DNA of 64,000 nucleotides from CAZSLI01 sp964607705 (GTDB lineage Bacteria > Actinomycetota > Coriobacteriia > Anaerosomatales > PHET01). A program made the translations under genes and the position numbers. The notes under the pieces were generated by a model, which did no database searches, was not told where the DNA came from, and was given only the letters and a program-made list of their open reading frames with translations. Of the stretch, positions 15,065 to 24,317 are shown in pieces. Where the stretch lies: positions 62,001 through 126,000 of the forward strand of contig CAZSLI010000002.1 of the NCBI GenBank assembly GCA_964607705.1, given 5' to 3'. Each line of letters starts with the position of its first letter. Within the stretch, counting starts at the first letter, position 1.

Positions 15065-18000
15065 TTACATCTTCACGATTCGGCAGAGACAGGCCTTCGA
15101 TTCAGGGATGGTCGAGTTCGCATCGACCGCGTCGATACAGAGGTCGTTGGCGCGAGAGCCGGTCGACAGACCCTTCTCGCCCCAGTGCCACGGAATGGCG
15201 ACGACACCCTGGGCAACGCGCTGGTTGGCGGCGAGTCCGACACCCACGCGGGCGCGGAAGCCGGAGCCATACGGAGCCAGCTCCTGGTTGTCGAAGTCCT
15301 CGGTACGGGCGGTGACGATTTTGACGTAGTCGCCGTCCTTGATGCCGTAGGCGCGTGCGTCGGCCGAGTTCAGCTCGATCCACGGCTCGGGCTCGAGCTC
15401 TGAGTTGTACATGTTGTTACGAGTGATCGGTCCACCCTGGAAGTGCTCGACGCAGCGAATGCTCGTCAGCACCAGCGGGTACTTCCCGGCCGGGAAGTCG
15501 AGGGACGTCTTGGTTCCGCTGTAGATCAGGTTGCGGAAGCCAAGCGCGTTGATCGAGCTCGTCTCAGTGCTGTTGTAGCCGTAGTCGTCGATGAGGTCCG
15601 TACGCGGAGTCTCGTAGGGCTCGACGTGGGCCGGGAAACGACCGGGGTGCACGTGCTTGGCCGGCATAGTGCCATCTGCGCGCATCGGGCGGTCGGCCAG
15701 CGTGTGGTTGGTCGGCGCGACGATGGAGCGGTACCACTTCGAGTAGTTGTACACCGCGACGCCGGCAGGCATAGCCTTGGGCGACCACAGGCGGGACGCT
15801 GAGTCCGGACCCATGAAGTAGTCAGCCTGATCGCCCGGGATCTCCTTGTTGTTGTAGAGCACGCGGCGGTTGACGAGCCACGAATAGCCCCACTTGGAGA
15901 AGGCGAGGGTGCCGTACGGATCCTCTGTGCTGCGGCTCTTGGCGCGGTTCGCGACCTTCCAGTCGGTGTAGCTTCCGGCGAGACGAGTCTTGCCGAGCGC
16001 CGAGTTGTACGCCTCGACGTAGATCCAGATCGTACCGCCGCTGGCGTTGGGCAGACACATCTCCTTGAAGATGTTGTCCGAGACCCACTCGGATCCGCTG
16101 GCGCTGACCGTCGAGTAGTTACTGTCGACAGCCGACTTAACCGTCTGAAGGGTGACCTTCTCGACGTTACCGGTGGCAGACAGGAACGGAACCACCGAGG
16201 CGCCGGAGACCATGCCGTAAGGCTTGGCGTACAGCTGCTTGTAGACGCCGCCGTCGTAGGTCATGCCGTACGCATCCCACGTGTCCTTGATGTGCTTGAA
16301 GGCACCGGCGGTGTCGAGGGCCTGCGCGAAGCGCATGATCATCTCGAGGTCGTCGCGGCTGTTGCCCTGCGGGTCGAGGGCCTTGTAGCGCCACTGAAGC
16401 ACACGGCCCGAGTTGGTCGCGCTACCGGCCTTCTCAACGTGCGAGCACGAGGGAAGCAGGTAGGTGACCGAGCCGGCCTTGCGCTCGACGGCCGCGGTCT
16501 CCGTCTCGAACATGTCGGTGACGACCAGCAGGTCCAGGTTCTTCAGGCCCTCACGGATCTTGCCCTGGTTGGGCTCGGTCACGGCAGGGTTCTGACCCCA
16601 GACGATCGCCGCCTTGATGCGGTTGAGGTCCGTCTCAGGCAGAGCCATGTTACGGAACATCTTGACGTGGTTGTCGCCGTTGCCCTTCGGCCACAGCGAG
16701 TACGCGGCATCCACGGCAGTGCGCTTGGCGGCGCCGGTGAGCACGTCGACCGTCGACCAGTCGGCGAACCACTTCAGCGTCATGTTGTAGAAGCCGGCCT
16801 GCTGCAGGTTGCCCTTGGTGCGGTCATACGCATCGTCGTACGAACCATTCATGTTCGTGCGACCGGCGGTACCGGAGAGCGGGCTGCCCCAGAGCGCGTC
16901 CATGTACTTGCCGAAGGCGTTGTTCGTGGACGGGATGGCGTCGACCTGAGTGCTCGGGTTGCTCGAGTACGCGGGGATGTTGCCGTAGAGCAGACCCATG
17001 TCGGTCGAACCCTGGACATTGTGGATGCCACGGAGGGCGTTGATTCCGCCGCCCGCACGCCCGCTGTTGCCCATGAGTGACTGGAGCACGGCGAAAGACT
17101 TGACGTTGGCCGAACCACAGGTGTGCTGCGTGATACCCATGGCGTACAGCATCGTCAGGACCTTGTAGCCAGCCTTCGTCGGATCCTGCATCTGCGCCGC
17201 GGTCGGAGTACCGGCCGAGTTGTCGACGCCGGGGGAAGTCGCGTCAGCCACGCTGGAGCAGCGGCTGTGCTCGATGAAGTAGTTCGCGAGGTCGCGGACT
17301 TCCTGCTCGGTGCAGTCACAGATGTCGGCCACTGCGGCGGTGGTGTAGTTGTCCACGTGCGCCTTCAGCGCGTTGTAGACCGTCGTGCCCGTGCGGCAAT
17401 CCGCGGAGCGCTTCGGAACGTTGCTGAAGGTGTTGCCGCTCGCGGCGCCACTCGTCGCGACACCGCTGGCATCGACGCGCTCGCGCTGGTAGTCGCCGGA
17501 GGCAACGTCGACCAGGAAGCGGGCGTCAGTGTACTTGGACATACCGTCCACCAGCTGCGTAGTGCTCGAAGCCGGACTCGCTCCGCCTGCACCGTCGCTC
17601 CAGTACTGGTTCTTGCCCGAGTAGTTGAGGTACTCGAAGAACTTGCCCTTCTGGGTGTCGGTCGGACCCTGGCCGGACGGAAGCTCCATCTGGCGGATGA
17701 TCTCGCGGACAACACCATTGGCAAGCGCGATGTCGGTACCCGGGCGGATGCGGATGTACTGGTCGGCCTGCAGAGCCGTGCGGCTCTTGCGGGGGTCGAC
17801 CACGATGAGCTTGGCGCCCTTGGCGCGCGCACGGTTCACGTGAGCCATGCAGGCCGGGTGATTCTCTGAGGGATTAGCGCCCCAGATGAGGACACAGGTA
17901 GCGTTGCCGATGTCGGACCAGTTGTTCGTCATCGCGCCACGCCCGAATGCGGCGGCCAGACCGGCCACCGTGGAGCTGTGTCATATACGGGCCTGATGCT

Positions 18001-19486
18001 CGACGTTGCTCGAGCCGAAGTTCGCGATCAGCTTGCGGTACACGTAGTTCGGCTCGTTGTTCATGTGCGATGAGCCGAAGAACGCGATCGACTTGCTGTT
18101 GTTGTTGGTGACGACGGCCTTGACGTCGGCGAAGGCCCAGCCGTTCGTGACTGCCGGGTCGTACTGGGTGAACGCAAGCCAGCGATGACCGGCATAGACG
18201 TTGCCCTCAGACAGGGTCGCGGCGTCGTAGACGGCGGTCTTGCCAGTGAACACGGCCGGCGCAGTACCGGTGGCCTTGAAGATGCCACCCGAACCCTGCA
18301 CGTAGTGGATCGTGTACGTGGTGCCGGACAGCGAGACCTGGGGGTGACCTGCGAAGGAGATCGGCGCGACACCGTCAACGGTGATCGCGGTCGCGGTCGA
18401 CCAGGTGCTCGTGGTCAGGTTGTACGAGGCGTAGTAGATCTTGCTCGTCGAGTCGTTAGGAGCGTTGAACCACACGTGGAGCGTGGACGCGCTCTTGATG
18501 ACGCTCGGCGAGTTGATCTCGGTGACGCCGGCCGGCTTGCCGTAATCGGCGAACGTCGTGTCGTCCCAGGTGACCATGTCCGTGGAGGTCATGGTGACCA
18601 TGCGGGTTCCGTCGCAGACGAAGGCGCGATACGAAGCCCCGTCCTTGATGACGTCGGCGGTGTTGCCGAGGGCACCCTTGCCCATCAGCTTCGTGCCGAG
18701 GTCAGAGCGACCGACGAACACGTAGCGGCTCTTGTCGGCGAGATCGTCGGTGGTGAAGATCAGCTCGTCGAACGCAGCCAGGAGAGCGACCGGGTTGGTC
18801 AGGATCCCGGCGAGTGTCGTGCCGTCCACCTTGTTGCCGTTGATCCCGACACGCCAGCCGGCACCGTCGCGCACAGCGCTGTAGCCGGAGAAACCGGTGT
18901 AGACCTGGCCGTCCACGGTGTCGCCTGCGGTGAAGACCGGCAGGGCCTTCAGCACGGGGCCGACCGTTCCACGAGCCGCAGTCAGCTTCACGGCGATATC
19001 CGCGAGAGCAGAGTCCAGCGTGACCTTGGTCCACGTGGGATCGGTGCCAACGCGCTTGTAGGCGATTCCGCTGGCGTACGCGCCTGAGGAGTCGTAGTTG
19101 AAGACGCCGCTCGACTCGGTGTGAGCAGTGCCCACTCCGATCCGGCGCTCGTTGTTGACGAGCTGGATGGCGCCTGCACCCTTGGCACAGAGGCCGCCCT
19201 GGTTCCACGGGGACTCGAAGTCACCGTAGATGTCGACGACCTGGCCCTGAGTGGCAGAGCCAACCTTGACGTCGACCACGACACGCTGCCCGCAGCTCGC
19301 TGAGCAGTAGGGGCATGTCGTGTAAGTCACTTTGTAGTCGGCTGAAGTCTCGTACGCGGCGGCCTTTGCGGGGTCGAACGCGAACTCGAGACCGCAACCA
19401 GCCACCGCAGTGGCAGCCGCGGTGGCTTTAACGAAATCACGACGTGTGATCCCGCCTGCCGGCTGCCCGGTGTCTCTAGTTGCCAT
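15065..19486 (-). CDS. Selenocysteine formate dehydrogenase catalytic subunit with large internal insertion
   Basis: The frame is continuous if the TGA at 17981-17983 is read as selenocysteine (residue 502). The context EHQARI-U-HSSTVAGLAAAFGRG matches the formate dehydrogenase active site (HxARxU/CHS), and the SECIS-like hairpin follows at once. The ATG at 19486 is preceded by AAAGGA. Domains: Tat signal (RRDFVK, 15-20); [4Fe-4S] motif Cys58, 61, 65, 100; then an insertion at about 176-463; then the Sec site and the normal molybdopterin-binding parts (NVQGSTDMGLL, GAMTNN). The insertion has repeated beta-strand motifs (SPSVIKSASTLHVWFNAP, KIYYASYNLTTSTW) that look like a GH43-type beta-propeller. 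Total is about 1473 residues against about 1015 for E. coli FdnG. It oxidises formate to CO2 outside the membrane with a Mo or W bis-pterin cofactor; the tungstate transporter nearby favours W. Confidence 0.92.
17951..17983 (-). promoter_or_regulatory. UGA selenocysteine codon and SECIS hairpin
   Basis: In the mRNA, UGA (17981-17983) is followed 11 bases later by a 7-bp stem GGUGGCC/GGCCGCC (one G-U pair) closing a GGUCU loop. The GGUCU apical loop is the SelB-binding loop known from E. coli fdhF and fdnG. The position just after UGA fits a bacterial SECIS. Confidence 0.85.
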
Positions 19487-19627
19487 TCCTCGTTCCTTTC
19501 TGATCGCCAAAGATCAGATCCCTTTCAATCCTTGCGCTCCCACCCCTCACTGGGGCGACGTTCTGCGCGAACCTGCCTGCGGTCTCCTTTCGATTGAATC
19601 CGTGCGAACGGGAGCAGATAACAGAAA

Positions 19628-19671
19628 GACCGATACAAGCGTCAGCCGTCGGCTGCACCGTTGTACCGGTC
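19628..19671 (-). terminator. Terminator-like hairpin between riboswitch and fdh start
   Basis: The leader RNA forms a long hairpin: outer stem GACCGGTACAA/TTGTATCGGTC (10 pairs plus a wobble), inner stem CAGCC/GGCTG, then a U-rich run (CTTTCTGTTA). It lies about 95 bases after the riboswitch and 140 before the fdh start codon. That is where an expression platform based on premature termination would sit. A second short hairpin (CTGATC/GATCAG) directly precedes the fdh ribosome binding site. Confidence 0.5.
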
Positions 19672-19766
19672 GAAGAACACATATGAATGACGACCTCCCT
19701 TACCCTGGGCGGATGCACGACTGAGAAGCCCCCGTTTGCCGGACGGATTCGGGCCACTCGATCACG

Positions 19767-19870
19767 CGATCTCCTTTCCAAGCGGGGAGGCGCCCAGGTT
19801 TCCCTGTGACACCCTATCGGCCCGGCGACCCTAGCTCTTGCTGCCTTAGGTCCGAGGGGCTCGGAGATCG
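19767..19870 (-). promoter_or_regulatory. Molybdenum/tungsten cofactor (Moco/Tuco) riboswitch upstream of fdh
   Basis: The 104-nt element is closed by a perfect 8-bp P1 stem, CGATCTCC/GGAGATCG. Inside are the landmarks of the Moco RNA motif as I recall it from E. coli moaA: a CCGAG[C/T] start and the 3' segment GCGCCTCCCCGC followed by TGGAAAGGAG. A second copy with the same landmarks lies upstream of tupA at 37898-38000; its loops differ while CCTAAGG, CGCCTCCC and GGAAAGGAGATCG are kept. An enzyme using the pterin cofactor as the downstream gene fits the family. The rest of 19487-20009 carries the terminator-like hairpin, the fdh start site and the operator; I see no further gene. Confidence 0.78.
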
Positions 19871-19932
19871 TCTTATGCAGTTGTCTGTTTCGTGGTACGC
19901 GGTACTGCCCTACCGGAGCCAGTCCGCTCGCT

Positions 19933-19948
19933 TGTAACAAAGGTTACA
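19933..19948. promoter_or_regulatory. CRP/FNR-type operator upstream of fdh operon
   Basis: TGTAAC-AAAG-GTTACA is a perfect 6-4-6 palindrome, extending to TTGTAAC...GTTACAA (19932-19949), the best copy of the motif in this window. It lies just upstream of the riboswitch, so transcription would be set by the regulator and elongation or translation by the cofactor. Confidence 0.7.
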
Positions 19949-20009
19949 ATGCGCCACATCAGTCACTTTACTCCTGTAAGGACTTGAGTGGCAACAGCCA
20001 ATTACTGGC

Positions 20010-21527
20010 CTATCTCCTCAAGAACGCTTCGAGGAACTCCTCGAGACTGACCACTTTCACCTCAGCGAGGATGGCCATGCGACGCAGATTGCGATCCTCG
20101 GTGGCCAAAGCACGGGCTCGATAAGCCATCGAGAGCAGAATAGCCTCTCGCTCGGGCACCTCGAGGCGAGTCTTCAACGCGGCGGTATCGGACTCCGAGT
20201 GAGGCTCAGGCGTTATCAATTCCCCGAGGTCGATGCCGTCGATCTGACGTCCCTGATAGAACACATGCTCGGCATCAGGGCAGATGAGCCGCAGGTTCCG
20301 CCGCTTGGCCACCGCAGCGATCTCGCCGGCGGCGATGAGCGCCTCGACGAAGTCGGCCGTGACGACGACCCGCTTCTTGCGAAGAAGGAGGAGGAACGGC
20401 AGTAGAAGCAGCGGCGACAGGCACGCCAGCCATCCGAGCGGTGTACTCGGCGGTGCGATTGCAGGAGGCTGCGCGACCGGCCAGCCCCAGACCTGGACCT
20501 GGTTGTTCTCTCGATCGCTTATGAAGATGCGGTTTCGGTCATTGATCGCGACGAACCCCGGGTAGTTGAACTGCCCAGGGCCGAATCCTTGGCTGCCGAA
20601 CTGCGTGAGACGATCGCCCTTGGTGCTGTAGATGTCGGCGTTATGCGCGAGTGCGTCCACGACGACCAGACGGTTCTTGGCGTCGAACGCGGAGCCGCGA
20701 GGGATGCCCGAGCTCTCGAGGAAGCGCTTGAACTCGGCGTTCTTGTCAAACACCTGGATGCGACGGTTATCGCCATCCGAGACGAAGACGGTGCCCGTCT
20801 TGTCGATCGCGACGCTGCTGGGGAAGAGGAAACCGCCCGGCGCCTCCGTGAGACCCGTAACCCCGGCTGTCTGACCAACAGTCGCCGTGCGACTGCCGTC
20901 TTCCGAGAAGAAGTGCACGCGATGCCGTTTGGTGTCTCCCACATCGGTCACCACGAAGCGCCCGTCCCGCGCGAAAGCCATGGCGAACGGAGCCCACTTC
21001 CACTTCTTCTCTTCGCCCTTCGGCTTGAATTCGCGAAGCAGCTTGCCCTCGAGCGTATAGACATAGAGGGCGCGGCGCAGGCGATCGGTGACCCACACCT
21101 CGTTCCCGCGGATCGCGATGACATTCGGTCGCGCGAGTTGCTTTCCACCGCCCGCGTCGCGGAACGAATACAGGAACCTGCCACGCTCGGTGAACACGCT
21201 GATACGGTGCTTACCGAAGTCGACGACGTAGAGCCGGCCGTTCTTGACGGCAACGCCCACTGGCCGGTCGAGTTGATTGGCCCCCGAGCCGGTGATCGAA
21301 TACAGGTACTGAGGGGGGGCGATCTGCTGCACGCCCCGCGTATCGGTGGCGATGCTGGGTAGGCTACGGTTCTGAGTGAAGTAGTACGTCAGGTAGGCAA
21401 GCAGCGCGAGCAGCGCCAGAAGCAGCGCCAAGAGGATCACGCGCCTCCTGCGCTCGCGTCGGGTGAGCTGAGGCCTTGTCGGGCTTTGGGTTGTGGGCTC
21501 TTCGGGGAGCGGGACCTGGTCCGGCAT
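20010..21527 (-). CDS. Membrane NHL-repeat propeller protein with PIN-like tail (copy 2)
   Basis: The protein has 505 residues with the same layout as the protein at 7807-9309. A Pro-rich N-terminus is followed by a first helix (VILLALLLALLALLAYLTYYF), NHL blades (RPVGVAVKNGRLYVVDFGKH, FLFPSSVAIDKTGTVFVSDGDN, FNYPGFVAINDRNRIFISDRENN) and a second helix (GWLACLSPLLLLPFLLLLRKKR). The cytoplasmic tail ends AILLSMAYRARALATEDRNLRRMAILAEV, again like the C-terminal half of a PIN domain, and keeps the TED..LRR motif found in copy 1. The ATG directly follows the TPR stop codon (TAGATG), so the pair is translationally coupled. Two copies of a coupled TPR/NHL pair beside cytochrome operons suggest a dedicated role in extracytoplasmic electron transfer, not yet known. 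Confidence 0.87.
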   Translation of the reverse strand: MPDQVPLPEEPTTQSPTRPQLTRRERRRRVILLALLLALLALLAYLTYYFTQNRSLPSIATDTRGVQQIAPPQYLYSITGSGANQLDRPVGVAVKNGRLYVVDFGKHRISVFTERGRFLYSFRDAGGGKQLARPNVIAIRGNEVWVTDRLRRALYVYTLEGKLLREFKPKGEEKKWKWAPFAMAFARDGRFVVTDVGDTKRHRVHFFSEDGSRTATVGQTAGVTGLTEAPGGFLFPSSVAIDKTGTVFVSDGDNRRIQVFDKNAEFKRFLESSGIPRGSAFDAKNRLVVVDALAHNADIYSTKGDRLTQFGSQGFGPGQFNYPGFVAINDRNRIFISDRENNQVQVWGWPVAQPPAIAPPSTPLGWLACLSPLLLLPFLLLLRKKRVVVTADFVEALIAAGEIAAVAKRRNLRLICPDAEHVFYQGRQIDGIDLGELITPEPHSESDTAALKTRLEVPEREAILLSMAYRARALATEDRNLRRMAILAEVKVVSLEEFLEAFLRR

Positions 21528-22526
21528 CTACTTCTGAGCTCCCTTCAGGCCCGCAAGGGCCTCGGCATTCTGGGCGTCGATAGCAAGGACCCGCTGGTAG
21601 ACAGTTGCGGCGTCTTCCTTGTTCTTGTTCTTCATATACAACTCGGCTAGGAAGAGCAGCTTCGGGACGGACCTCGGCTCCAGTGCGGCCGCGACCCGGG
21701 CCTCGATGAGTGCCTTCTTGATGTCGGTGGCCGCGAGTTTCTGAGCCTTGGTGAAGTGGCCTTCGGCAGAGCCGAGCTTCTCCAGCGCCGCCGCCGGCTT
21801 ATCGACGGCGGGTGCTGCATCGGCGGATGCGCGGAAGTGCTCCGCTGCACCCGCGACGTCACCCTCCTTGAGCAGGAGTTCAGCGTAGTCGTAGTTCGCC
21901 TCAGCCATCTTGGGGTCGAAAAGGAGCGCGTTCTCCAGCGCTTCCTTGTAGCGCCCTTCCTTGCCCATCTCCCGGAATGCGACGGCCAACTGGTAGTGGG
22001 TGTCCGACGCATCACGCCTGATGCGGAGCGCGCGGAGGTAGTAGTTGGCCGCCTCCTCGTAGTCCTTCTGCTCGGAGAGCGCGGTGCCGAGGTAGAAGTA
22101 GGCTATCTCGAGCTGGGCGTCCTTCGTCTCATCGACGTTGCCCTCGAGCATGTCGACGATCTTGCGGTAGTAGCGCTCGCCTTCCGCCCAGTCCTGGCGC
22201 TTGAGCGCGATGAACCCGATGCCGGAGATGGCCGGCACGAACTGCTTGTTGACCTTCAGGATCTGCTCGTACTGCTTGATCGCATCGTTGTCGCGACCCG
22301 CGACGGAAAGCGCCTGGGCAAGCCGCATGCGCGCGTCCAGGTCGTTGGGATTCTTGCGCACCTCCGCGGTGACTTCCTCGACGGCGCGAGCCGCCGGGGT
22401 GGCCGCGCGAAGAGAGCGATTCTGGGACCAGACCGAGTAGCCGAGATAAGCGCCGAGCAGGACGACGATCACGGCGACCACAGCGATCACTGCGTCGAGA
22501 GGCCGTACGGACTTCAGTTCGCGCAC
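21528..22526 (-). CDS. Membrane-anchored TPR protein (copy 2)
   Basis: The protein has 332 residues: one membrane helix near the N-terminus (VIAVVAVIVVLLGAYLGYSVW) followed by TPR units (GRDNDAIKQYEQILKVNKQF, DWAEGERYYRKIVDMLEGN, DYEEAANYYLRALRIRRD, RYKEALENALLFDPKMAEANY, KEDAATVYQRVLAIDAQNAE). Start is the GTG at 22526 after AAGGGAG. It is the partner of the NHL protein downstream, as in the 9.3-10.4 kb pair. The two TPR proteins share the motif ATPAxRAxxE just after the helix and the phrase ALRIRKDASDSYY / ALRIRRDASDTHY, so they come from one ancestor. Confidence 0.87.
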   Translation of the reverse strand: MRELKSVRPLDAVIAVVAVIVVLLGAYLGYSVWSQNRSLRAATPAARAVEEVTAEVRKNPNDLDARMRLAQALSVAGRDNDAIKQYEQILKVNKQFVPAISGIGFIALKRQDWAEGERYYRKIVDMLEGNVDETKDAQLEIAYFYLGTALSEQKDYEEAANYYLRALRIRRDASDTHYQLAVAFREMGKEGRYKEALENALLFDPKMAEANYDYAELLLKEGDVAGAAEHFRASADAAPAVDKPAAALEKLGSAEGHFTKAQKLAATDIKKALIEARVAAALEPRSVPKLLFLAELYMKNKNKEDAATVYQRVLAIDAQNAEALAGLKGAQK

Positions 22527-22617
22527 GCGGAGACTCCCTTACCTGGTGGATCGCAGCCTGCCGGGGCCGCCTCGATCACACGTCTGCAGTCCTGACTGGC
22601 GAGGACCGAATCTACAA

Positions 22618-22633
22618 TGCACCGATTGTTACA
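22618..22633. promoter_or_regulatory. Degenerate CRP/FNR-type site upstream of TPR/NHL copy 2
   Basis: Read on the minus strand, TGTAAC-AATC-GGTGCA has one perfect half-site (TGTAAC) and one poor one. Its position, 99 bases before the TPR start, parallels the perfect site before the other TPR gene. Taken alone it would be weak; the parallel context raises it. Confidence 0.4.
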
Positions 22634-22651
22634 AAGCGCGTGCCATTGCGC

Positions 22652-24298
22652 CTAGATATTGAGGTCGCTATGACAACGAAGGCAAAGCTCGGCACCCGAC
22701 CACGGCGCGATGATCCTGTTCTGGTAGTCGACCGAGCCATGGCACCCGTAGCAGAGACGAACGTCGTGGCCCGCGGATGGCAGCGACCCATAGACTTCGA
22801 CGTTGCCTCCGCGCGTGACCGTCGTATAACCGATGTGGCAGTCATCGCAGGTGTACGGCTCGTCCTTCGGCGTGCCGCCACCCTTCGAAACCTTGTGCAC
22901 GTTGAAGTGGACGGCGTGCTCGGCGAAGCCCTTGTTGGTGATCTTCGTCGGGTCGGACGCCTTCATCTCGTCGTGACACGGCGTGCAGTTCTTGGCGATC
23001 AACTCGCCCTTCTCGACGTTCTGATGGTGGCACTTCTGGCAGCTGTTCCGGTCCTGGTGACAGATGTTGCAGTCGGCCGCCGTCGTTCCCGGCTCCGGCT
23101 TGTGGTTCTTCATCCAACCAACGGGGTGCGGCATGACCGTCTTGTGACAACGCTTGCATGAGGCGTCGTCATGGCACGAACCGCACGCGCCTTCGCCCGA
23201 GAGGAACTGACCGCCATGCGCCTTCTGCCACTCTGACTTCCGGTGATTCGCCGGGATGACGGGGTGGCCCGGCGCGTTAGGACTCACGTCTTCACCGCGA
23301 TGGCAGCCGACGCAGAAGTCGGACGCGTGGCACATGGCGCAGTAGGCCGGGTCTGCGTTGGACATCTTGCCGTGGGTCTGTGTGATGAACTTCTTCGTAT
23401 GGTTGTCCGGCATCAGTTCGAACGACTTGGGGTGGCACTTGTAGCAGTCCTGACCCTCGGCGACCAGACCTTGGCCGTTGTGATACACGCCGTGACAGCG
23501 ATAGCACGACTGCATGTCCGGCTTCTGGACTTTGCTGCCCTTGTGCGGGAACTCGGCGTGACATGCCGTGCAACTGTAGTTGCGCTGAAGGTGAGCTGCA
23601 TGCGCGAAGACGAGGCGACCCGGGGTGATAGCGTCAAGGTCTGGATGGCAGTAGACGCACTGCGACATCGATACGGGGCCCTTCGGATAGATCTTGATCG
23701 AGGGGCCCTTGGGGCGCTCGGCGACCATCGGGTGATAGACGTCGGGCATCTTCGGGACATCGACGCCCTGTGCCTTGTGACACTCGTCGCAGTCCTTCGG
23801 CGCGTCGTGACACATCATGCAGGAGTTGACCCCTCCGCTGTTCGCGGAGTCTGCGTGGGGCTTCTTCTTCCAGTCGCTCGTGTGAGACTTCGGTCGCAGT
23901 TCGAACGACTTTGTGTGGCAGTCTCGGCACTTGCTCGATGCCAACTCGCCCTGGGGGCCGTGCTGTACGCCGTGGCAGGCGAAGCAGACCTCCATGGGGA
24001 CCTTCTCAGTATTGCCGTCGCGGTGCGGCATCCGAGCGTGACAGCCGTCGCAACTCACGAGCAGGTGGTTGCCGTGCGAGAAGACCAGACCAGGCTCCTG
24101 AACCGCCCCGAGATCGAGGTGGCACGGCGCGCACTGCGTAGGGTCTATGGGCGCGGCTGTATCGATCGTAGGCTGCTCAGAAGCGGCATCCCCGATAGCG
24201 GTCATGGCAAGCAGGAAGGCGGCCGCGAGTACTATCGCGGCCACCCCCCAGAGTACCGTTCGTCTGTCGATGATGCGGCGCATCACGCAGCCGCTCAT
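22652..24298 (-). CDS. Twenty-heme membrane-anchored cytochrome c
   Basis: The protein has 548 residues. One N-terminal helix (TVLWGVAAIVLAAAFLLAMTAIG) serves as anchor or signal, followed by twenty CxxCH motifs that I counted in order from CAPCH to CLRCH at the very end. The first half contains two similar blocks (FSHGNHLLVSCDGCHARMPH...SFELRPKSH and FAHAAHLQRNYSCTACHAEFPH...SFELMPDNH), which points to internal duplication. His residues between the motifs could be distal ligands. The annotated ATG has GGAG directly against it; a GTG or ATG four to five codons downstream would have better spacing, so the first residues are uncertain. It is the last gene of the cytochrome b/7-heme/13-heme/20-heme unit and would extend the electron path away from the membrane. 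Confidence 0.9.
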   Translation of the reverse strand: MSGCVMRRIIDRRTVLWGVAAIVLAAAFLLAMTAIGDAASEQPTIDTAAPIDPTQCAPCHLDLGAVQEPGLVFSHGNHLLVSCDGCHARMPHRDGNTEKVPMEVCFACHGVQHGPQGELASSKCRDCHTKSFELRPKSHTSDWKKKPHADSANSGGVNSCMMCHDAPKDCDECHKAQGVDVPKMPDVYHPMVAERPKGPSIKIYPKGPVSMSQCVYCHPDLDAITPGRLVFAHAAHLQRNYSCTACHAEFPHKGSKVQKPDMQSCYRCHGVYHNGQGLVAEGQDCYKCHPKSFELMPDNHTKKFITQTHGKMSNADPAYCAMCHASDFCVGCHRGEDVSPNAPGHPVIPANHRKSEWQKAHGGQFLSGEGACGSCHDDASCKRCHKTVMPHPVGWMKNHKPEPGTTAADCNICHQDRNSCQKCHHQNVEKGELIAKNCTPCHDEMKASDPTKITNKGFAEHAVHFNVHKVSKGGGTPKDEPYTCDDCHIGYTTVTRGGNVEVYGSLPSAGHDVRLCYGCHGSVDYQNRIIAPWSGAELCLRCHSDLNI

Positions 24299-24317
24299 CT
24301 CCTTTCGGTGCGAGGCT

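Noticed and set aside
17968..17983. Apparent stop splitting the formate dehydrogenase into two genes
   Set aside because: The TGA sits at the active-site position in EHQARI-U-HSSTV, the frame continues without shift, a GGUCU-loop hairpin follows, and tRNA-Sec and SelA/B/D are present. It is selenocysteine, not a pseudogene.
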